64,000 nt of DNA from Shewanella putrefaciens (GTDB lineage Bacteria > Pseudomonadota > Gammaproteobacteria > Enterobacterales > Shewanellaceae). The notes under the pieces are model-generated. The model was not told where the DNA came from. It saw only the letters and a program-made list of their open reading frames with translations, and ran no database searches. The stretch spans positions 1,612,001 to 1,676,000 of the forward strand of contig NZ_CP066370.1 of NCBI RefSeq assembly GCF_016406325.1, written 5' to 3'. Each line of letters begins with the position of its first letter. Positions within the stretch are counted from its first letter, which is position 1. This document shows, piece by piece, positions 61,385-64,000 of this stretch. The position numbers and the translations under genes were made by a program.

Positions 61385-64000
61385 TTATTTTACATCAATC
61401 GTCATATTCACTTGGGCAGCGTTTGGGTTCAGTGTGACTCGACTTTCAAGTAAAAAAATTCGCTCTGGTGAAATATCTTTGGCATCGACTAGATAAGCTT
61501 TCACTGTTTTGGCCCTTTCTTGAGCGAGATCCCCTAGCATGCCATTGGTGACATTTTGAGCTTTAACTGACAAGTTATAGAGGGCGATATGCCAACGAGT
61601 CAGTATATCTTCAGCCGATAATGATGTCTCTTTTGTATCATTCAGTACTGTGTCTTTTACTAATTGCGGATCTGCTTTTACTTCCTGTTCGTACAGTTTT
61701 ACCAAGGCTTCTGCGAGTGCTCCTTTTGTTGGGAATTGGCTTGGGCTTAAGTCTGTAGGGAGTTCATTAAAAGGAATATTTGCAAGTTTAGCTAATTTAC
61801 GCTTCATCATACGTTCAGCAATTGCTTGGCTATCGTTAATCGCATCAACTTCACCTTCAATGCTCAGTTTGAGCATAGGTCTATCGATTAACGCATTGGC
61901 AAGTTTATCCAAGTTTGCTTGTGCTTTGCTATCGAGGATAACGCTTCCTTCACTGAAGCTAATTTTATCTAAAGTTTCATTTGAGCCGACTAAATTCGCG
62001 AGGAATGAGAATGGTGCGGTAACGGCTTTAGTGATCACGTTAGTGATGGCTGTCATGATAATACTTCCCACGCTAAAACTGGGAGAATCTAAATCTCCTG
62101 AAACTTCCATACCGAGATCGATAACGCCGTTACGGTCTTGCAATAATGCAATGGCTAACGTAATGGGGAGACTTGTGGCTAAGTCACTATTACTGGGCTT
62201 GCCGAGTTTTAGTTGATCTATGACTAAGTGATTCGTGCCTTTTAGCTGGTTACGCTCAAGTTTATAATTGAGCGCGAGGGAGAGTTGACCTTTATCAATA
62301 TAATAACCTGCATAGGTTCCTGAATAGGGATTCACGGATGTGAGTTCAACACTCTTAAATACGAGATCGAGATCAAGATAGGGCATATCCAACAGGGGGT
62401 TAATATCCCCTTTTAGGGTCACGGGGGCATATTTATCAATTTTACCTTTGATATCAACAGAAGCTTTTGTTCCTGGAGTTGAAGATAGATGACTTATATG
62501 CCCATCAAGCAGTTCAATGCCAGAAGCAAAATTGGGCGTTAAAGAATTATCGGCAAAATAGGCTGAGCCTTGACTAAAGCTGATTTTTTGAATGTCTAAA
62601 CTTAACTCAGGTTTGTCGTGGGTAACACTTTCACGAGTTTGGTTACCCGTATTTTTAATGTCAGAATTTCCCGTTTCGGGGACGGTAACATTAGGCGGTG
62701 TTTTTACGACCAAAGTGTTATCAGCGGACGTTTCAACAATCAGATTGCTGATATTTGTACTTCTATCCTTGGCAATAACAATTTTAGCGTAGGGCTGATT
62801 AAGGGCGAGATGGTCAATTTTTATTTGATTCTTTTGCTGGTCAAAATCTAGCTGATTAATATGCATTTTTTGCCATTTAACTAATGGCGCATTGCGTAAA
62901 TTATCTAGCACATTCAAGTCATCCAGCTCGACACTGCCGCGATAAATTGCTTGGCCTTTAGCATCGGCATTTACCTGTCCCTGTGAACTCAAGAGGCCAC
63001 TTTTAAGCTTGATATTTACATAGGGCGCTAAATAAGGTTGAAATTGCGCTAATGCCAGTTTATCCATTTGCAATTTGGCATCAATGGACTCACTGGTTAG
63101 ATCAACTTGCCCTTGTGATGCGAAACTCCCTTTATCATTGATAGCAAAGGATAGTTCATATTCGATAGGTGCTTTTAAGTCACTCACTATGGTCTTAGTG
63201 GCAAAATTGAGTGGGTATATGCGCCATTGTTGAGGTGAAGGCGTGAGTTTTTGTTCACTGAAATTAACATCATAGTTTTCAAGGGTGAGCTTATCGAGTT
63301 GGACTAACCATGAGGGCGTGAGTTGTTCACTTGTGTGCTGTCTATCCGCAGTGTTTGCTAAGGTTGGAGATGTCGCCAAATCTTCTTTATTAGTTTCTTC
63401 ATTTGGTGCCTGAGTGGGATCATTAGCCTTTTTAGCCGTAGACGTTTGAGATTGTGCCATCGATTTTGGGGTTAGGAGTTTTGCAAGATCAACACCTTGT
63501 TCATCGAGGATCACATTGAGGGATAATCCATCACTATGTATTTGGTTGATATTAATTTTTTGCCGTTGCAGATCGGCTGCAATGCCATCTATTGCCAGTA
63601 GAGGAAGCGTCAGGACTGGAGTGTCTTGGTTTGTCACATTGAGCTTCTCAAGGATCACTTGTCCACGATTAGTCATGACTTGTAGAGAGCCATTATCAGG
63701 TAGATCAACCCGATAATGTGACTTTGCACTTATTTCGCCATTTTTAAGCGTAATATCAAAGTGGTCATCGATAAATTGCCACACTGTACTGAGTTTTAAC
63801 TTTGCGATTTGGATATCACCGTCGAGCATAAACGGGAAGAGTTGAAATTGCCCTTCTAGGCTTATTTCTCCTTCATGGACATCCTTAAATTGCATTGCAA
63901 AGTGATTATTGATGACATTTGAGGAGACTATTTCTGTCGAGGCAGAAGGACTGGCCTCTGGAGTGGGTTCTCTTTTTAGTGTTTCGAGCGAGGACGCTAA
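61385..64000 (-). CDS. DUF748/AsmA-like protein, 5' end cut by window
   Basis: About 872 residues are present and the frame is open to the right edge, so the N-terminus lies outside. The body resembles DUF748, a large AsmA-like family: repeated beta-rich segments, long linkers rich in Thr/Asn/Gln, and a conserved part near SVNPYSGTYAGYYIDKGQLS (about 540 in this fragment). A C-terminal SKAQANLDKLANALIDRPMLKLSIEGEVD region resembles OmpA-like strands. AsmA-like proteins are thought to act between inner and outer membranes, perhaps in lipid transfer. Confidence 0.75.
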   Translation of the reverse strand, partial: LASSLETLKREPTPEASPSASTEIVSSNVINNHFAMQFKDVHEGEISLEGQFQLFPFMLDGDIQIAKLKLSTVWQFIDDHFDITLKNGEISAKSHYRVDLPDNGSLQVMTNRGQVILEKLNVTNQDTPVLTLPLLAIDGIAADLQRQKININQIHSDGLSLNVILDEQGVDLAKLLTPKSMAQSQTSTAKKANDPTQAPNEETNKEDLATSPTLANTADRQHTSEQLTPSWLVQLDKLTLENYDVNFSEQKLTPSPQQWRIYPLNFATKTIVSDLKAPIEYELSFAINDKGSFASQGQVDLTSESIDAKLQMDKLALAQFQPYLAPYVNIKLKSGLLSSQGQVNADAKGQAIYRGSVELDDLNVLDNLRNAPLVKWQKMHINQLDFDQQKNQIKIDHLALNQPYAKIVIAKDRSTNISNLIVETSADNTLVVKTPPNVTVPETGNSDIKNTGNQTRESVTHDKPELSLDIQKISFSQGSAYFADNSLTPNFASGIELLDGHISHLSSTPGTKASVDIKGKIDKYAPVTLKGDINPLLDMPYLDLDLVFKSVELTSVNPYSGTYAGYYIDKGQLSLALNYKLERNQLKGTNHLVIDQLKLGKPSNSDLATSLPITLAIALLQDRNGVIDLGMEVSGDLDSPSFSVGSIIMTAITNVITKAVTAPFSFLANLVGSNETLDKISFSEGSVILDSKAQANLDKLANALIDRPMLKLSIEGEVDAINDSQAIAERMMKRKLAKLANIPFNELPTDLSPSQFPTKGALAEALVKLYEQEVKADPQLVKDTVLNDTKETSLSAEDILTRWHIALYNLSVKAQNVTNGMLGDLAQERAKTVKAYLVDAKDISPERIFLLESRVTLNPNAAQVNMTIDVK

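Noticed and set aside
61650-62216. A 188-codon antisense frame opposite the DUF748 gene
   Set aside because: Shadow of the large minus-strand gene, with no recognisable domain.

Overview
The window looks like a stretch of Shewanella chromosome (Gammaproteobacteria, Alteromonadales). This rests on recognised protein families and local gene orders: ycjX-ycjF, nrdD-nrdG, comEC-msbA-lpxK-Trm112, sbcD-sbcC, and a TonB-dependent receptor followed by DUF3450-ttpC-exbB-exbD-tonB-TPR. Anaerobic (FNR/NrdR-type) and SOS (LexA-type) sites were seen in the raw sequence. No species name can be read directly. Coding density is high, and I saw no tRNA, rRNA operon, insertion sequence, prophage or CRISPR array. 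The one clear RNA gene is the 4.5S signal recognition particle RNA.

Layout. 1-2.1 kb: 3' end of ycjX and ycjF, which are Psp-associated membrane stress genes. 2.4-5 kb: methionine gamma-lyase, a ComEA-like protein, ffs and a ComFB-like protein. 5.3-9.5 kb (minus): dinG, a TSUP transporter, priC and a DUF2057 gene, tightly packed and divergent from polB across one LexA box. 12-13.4 kb: a porin with a long leader hairpin. 14.2-22.4 kb: a TonB-dependent receptor and a complete TonB2-type energising system. 22.4-28.8 kb: a degenerate GGDEF protein, a DUF885 lipoprotein, PpiC, an acetyltransferase, an S4 protein, RraB, and a divergent LysR/TSUP pair. 29.1-33.4 kb: sbcD and an sbcC whose reading frame breaks in a run of seven A. 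33.6-38.3 kb: an M23 peptidase, small unknown genes and an RhlE-like helicase. 38.5-46.6 kb: an RssA-like patatin, the anaerobic ribonucleotide reductase nrdDG with two NrdR boxes, YibL, RibA and several unknown proteins. 46.7-50.7 kb (minus): a short CstA-type transporter with its likely LytS/LytTR two-component system. 50.9-53.9 kb: YecH, a ParA/small-partner cassette, PilZ, PsiE and DUF2062. 54-59.3 kb: comEC, msbA, lpxK and Trm112. 59.4-64 kb: a lipoprotein, a membrane protein, a glutaredoxin and a large DUF748/AsmA-like protein cut by the window edge.

How the parts work together. Several loci couple structural genes to visible control sites: dinG/polB to LexA, nrdDG to NrdR and FNR-like sites, cstA to three direct repeats resembling a BtsR/YehT (LytTR) target, and the TonB2 cluster to an FNR-like palindrome over its promoter. 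DNA repair and replication genes (DinG, Pol II, PriC, SbcCD) and competence-type genes (ComEA, ComFB, ComEC) recur across the window. I see no wholly novel system. The best candidates for a closer look are the sbcC frameshift, the cstA upstream region, the chromosomal ParA cassette and the TonB2/TtpC locus.
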